6,761 nucleotides of DNA from Bacillota bacterium. Lineage in GTDB: Bacteria; Bacillota_I; Bacilli_A; RFN20; CAG-826. Below are positions 5,654 to 6,761 of this stretch, in pieces (the stretch's first letter is position 1; each line of letters starts with the position of its first letter). The notes beneath the pieces were generated by a model. It did not search any database and was not told the DNA's origin. It saw nothing but the letters and a program-made list of their open reading frames with translations. The stretch lies in contig DNPJ01000071.1 of NCBI GenBank assembly GCA_003501485.1, forward strand, positions 1,092 through 7,852, in the 5' to 3' direction. The translations under genes were made by a program, and so were the position numbers.

Positions 5654-6590
5654 AAAAATTGTTTTTTATAAAATCAGACCAAATTTGATTTTCAAGTGGC
5701 AATATATCTTTTTTCTTTAATATATTTAAAAGAATTGAACACTGTTTCTTTAAATTTTTAAATTCTTCTTTTGTATATCCTTTTTTAACAATTATTTGAT
5801 CGCCAAATATTAATAGTTTTCTTCTTAGGTGAAGATGACGATACATTTGAAGATATTCTGGTTTAAATTTTTCAAGAAGATATTTTTCAATTGCAAATAT
5901 TGTTATAAACCATGGCACTCGTGTTTTATCTTTGGCACTTGTGGTGGATTCATATGTTTTATCATAGAAATAGATTGGTTTGTTAATCATCACTAACTTG
6001 CTGCATTTTAAAAATATTTGAAAATTTGTTAAAACATCTTCACGAATAATATTCTTTTTTGGAAGGACATATCTTTGATTTTTTAATAGTTCAGATTTAT
6101 ATATTTTGTTCCACATAAATCCGTGCATAAAAGAATCCTTCATCAATTCTTTTAACATTCCTTTACAATTAAGTACTGCTTTTTTTGTAAAAAAATTCTT
6201 TTTAATTTTTGTGCCCCTAACATAATAAAAAGAAGCATTGACAATATCGGCTTGTTCTTTTTCGATAGTAGTTACCATTGTTTCGATTGCATCGTTAGTA
6301 AAATAGTCATCTGCATCGATAAACATTAGATATTTTCCACTTGAAGCATTGATTCCAATGTCTCTTGCAACACCGATAGGGGTTGCTTGTAGTTTTATAT
6401 GTTTGATAAAAGAAAAATTTTCAGCATATGCATCAATAATTTCATAAGTTTTGTCTGAGCTTGGATCTGAAACAATTATAACCTCATACTTCTTAGAAGT
6501 ATTTTGATTAATTATTGAATTTAAACAACGCGATAAACTTCTCTCATTATTTTTACAAGGAATAATTATGGATACATCAAGCTCATTCAT
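5652..6590 (-). CDS. Glycosyltransferase family 2 protein
   Basis: This 312-aa GT-A fold enzyme transfers a sugar from an activated nucleotide donor in cell-envelope polysaccharide or glycan synthesis. It opens with VSIIIPCKNN (6-15), has the nucleotide-binding strand YEVIIVSDPSSD (35-46), GVARDIGI-type helix residues (73-80) and the metal-binding DXD motif as DADD (92-95). MWNKIYK (159-165) and REDVLTNF (183-190) are typical of the EpsJ/teichoic-type GT2 group and include the likely catalytic acid (E184 or D185). There is no transmembrane helix, so it is cytoplasmic or membrane-peripheral. Donor and acceptor cannot be deduced. ATG 6590 is the only plausible start because the next Met falls inside the nucleotide-binding domain. 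No Shine-Dalgarno precedes it, and a TATAAT lies only 9 bases upstream, so a leaderless mRNA is possible. It is convergent with fba and divergent from the lipoprotein gene. Confidence 0.9.
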   Translation of the reverse strand: MNELDVSIIIPCKNNERSLSRCLNSIINQNTSKKYEVIIVSDPSSDKTYEIIDAYAENFSFIKHIKLQATPIGVARDIGINASSGKYLMFIDADDYFTNDAIETMVTTIEKEQADIVNASFYYVRGTKIKKNFFTKKAVLNCKGMLKELMKDSFMHGFMWNKIYKSELLKNQRYVLPKKNIIREDVLTNFQIFLKCSKLVMINKPIYFYDKTYESTTSAKDKTRVPWFITIFAIEKYLLEKFKPEYLQMYRHLHLRRKLLIFGDQIIVKKGYTKEEFKNLKKQCSILLNILKKKDILPLENQIWSDFIKNNF

Positions 6591-6599
6591 ACTATTAAT

Positions 6600-6630
6600 A
6601 TTATATATTTTTTAAATAAATCTATGTTGA
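6600..6630 (-). promoter_or_regulatory. Putative promoter of the glycosyltransferase gene
   Basis: On the minus strand a perfect TATAAT (6605-6600) lies 9 bases before ATG 6590. TCAACA (6630-6625; four of six matches to TTGACA) is 19 bases upstream of it, or 17 bases upstream of the overlapping TATATA (6607-6602). Initiation would fall within about 4 bases of the start codon. The -35 overlaps that of the divergent lipoprotein promoter. Confidence 0.4.
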
Positions 6631-6655
6631 TTTTGTTTATAGTATAAAATATATT
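6627..6655 (+). promoter_or_regulatory. Putative promoter of the lipoprotein gene
   Basis: TTGATT (6627-6632), a 17-base spacer and TATATT (6650-6655) form a plausible sigma-A promoter. It would give a leader of about 17 bases carrying the GGAGGG (6665-6670) ribosome binding site. TATAAA (6643-6648) is an alternative -10 with no suitable -35. The elements overlap those of the leftward glycosyltransferase promoter, so the two genes may compete or be co-regulated. Confidence 0.45.
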
Positions 6656-6678
6656 TTCAAAAATGGAGGGAAAAGAGG

Positions 6679-6761
6679 ATGAAAAAAACAATATCAATAT
6701 TACTGAGCGGACTTATCATGATGACGTCGCTTGCCTCATGCGACAACAGTTCTTCTTCTAT
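6679..6761 (+). CDS. Lipoprotein (N-terminal part, cut by window edge)
   Basis: Only 27 codons are visible. They encode a classical lipoprotein signal peptide: KK at 2-3, a hydrophobic core and the lipobox L18-A19-S20-C21. A Ser-rich linker (DNSSSS) follows, typical of Gram-positive lipoproteins. C21 would be lipidated and anchor the protein to the outer face of the membrane. ATG 6679 has GGAGGG 8 bases upstream; the GAGG directly before the ATG is too close to be the site used. Many such proteins are ABC-transporter solute-binding subunits, but the part that would show function is outside the window. Confidence 0.85.
   Translation, partial: MKKTISILLSGLIMMTSLASCDNSSSS

Noticed and set aside
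1..6761. CRISPR array, insertion sequence, tRNA or phage features
   Set aside because: No regularly spaced repeats, transposase motifs, terminal inverted repeats, cloverleaf sequences or phage genes were seen.

Overview
The window looks like chromosomal DNA of a low-GC, AT-rich member of the Firmicutes/Bacillota or their Mollicutes-like relatives, possibly an uncultured gut lineage. The evidence is AT-rich spacers, strong AAGGAG- and GGAGGG-type ribosome binding sites, Gram-positive-style surface proteins (a C-terminal membrane anchor and a lipobox lipoprotein) and a CcpA-type cre site. The Trp codons I checked are TGG, so the standard bacterial code is the simplest reading. The taxonomy is inference from style, not a database result.

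Layout. On the minus strand (1-3618), from right to left: an intracellular polysaccharide deacetylase-like protein (2932-3618), a large secreted, membrane-anchored surface protein (323-2779) with its own cre-controlled promoter, and the N-terminal part of a glycerophosphodiester phosphodiesterase (1-265, cut by the window edge). A 486-base spacer (3619-4104) separates this leftward block from rightward genes. It holds a hairpin and a promoter-hairpin-T-tract unit that I read as a candidate small RNA or leader RNA. Rightward come a small two-TM protein with a possible PH-like tail (4105-4536) and a class II fructose-bisphosphate aldolase (4630-5601). The aldolase ends at a strong terminator, facing a leftward family 2 glycosyltransferase (5652-6590). 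A divergent lipoprotein gene begins at 6679 and runs out of the window.

How the genes fit together. Most are cell-envelope or surface functions: an adhesin or glycan-binding protein, a deacetylase, a glycosyltransferase, a phosphodiester hydrolase that could act on lipid or teichoic-acid-type substrates, and a lipoprotein. One glycolytic housekeeping gene, fba, sits among them. The units appear to be transcribed mostly singly, with promoters or terminators between them. I do not see one coherent operon or defence system.

The most noteworthy signals are four. First, the roughly 75-nt unit at 4005-4080 exposes a CU-rich segment nearly identical to the 3' tail of 16S rRNA (the anti-Shine-Dalgarno). 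Second, the 818-aa surface protein has an unusual Cys-containing C-terminal anchor (GCGGS-TM-KKRERK) and no LPXTG. Third, its promoter has nested palindromes including the cre site. Fourth, two genes (the glycosyltransferase and the phosphodiesterase) lack a Shine-Dalgarno sequence and may start in unconventional ways.
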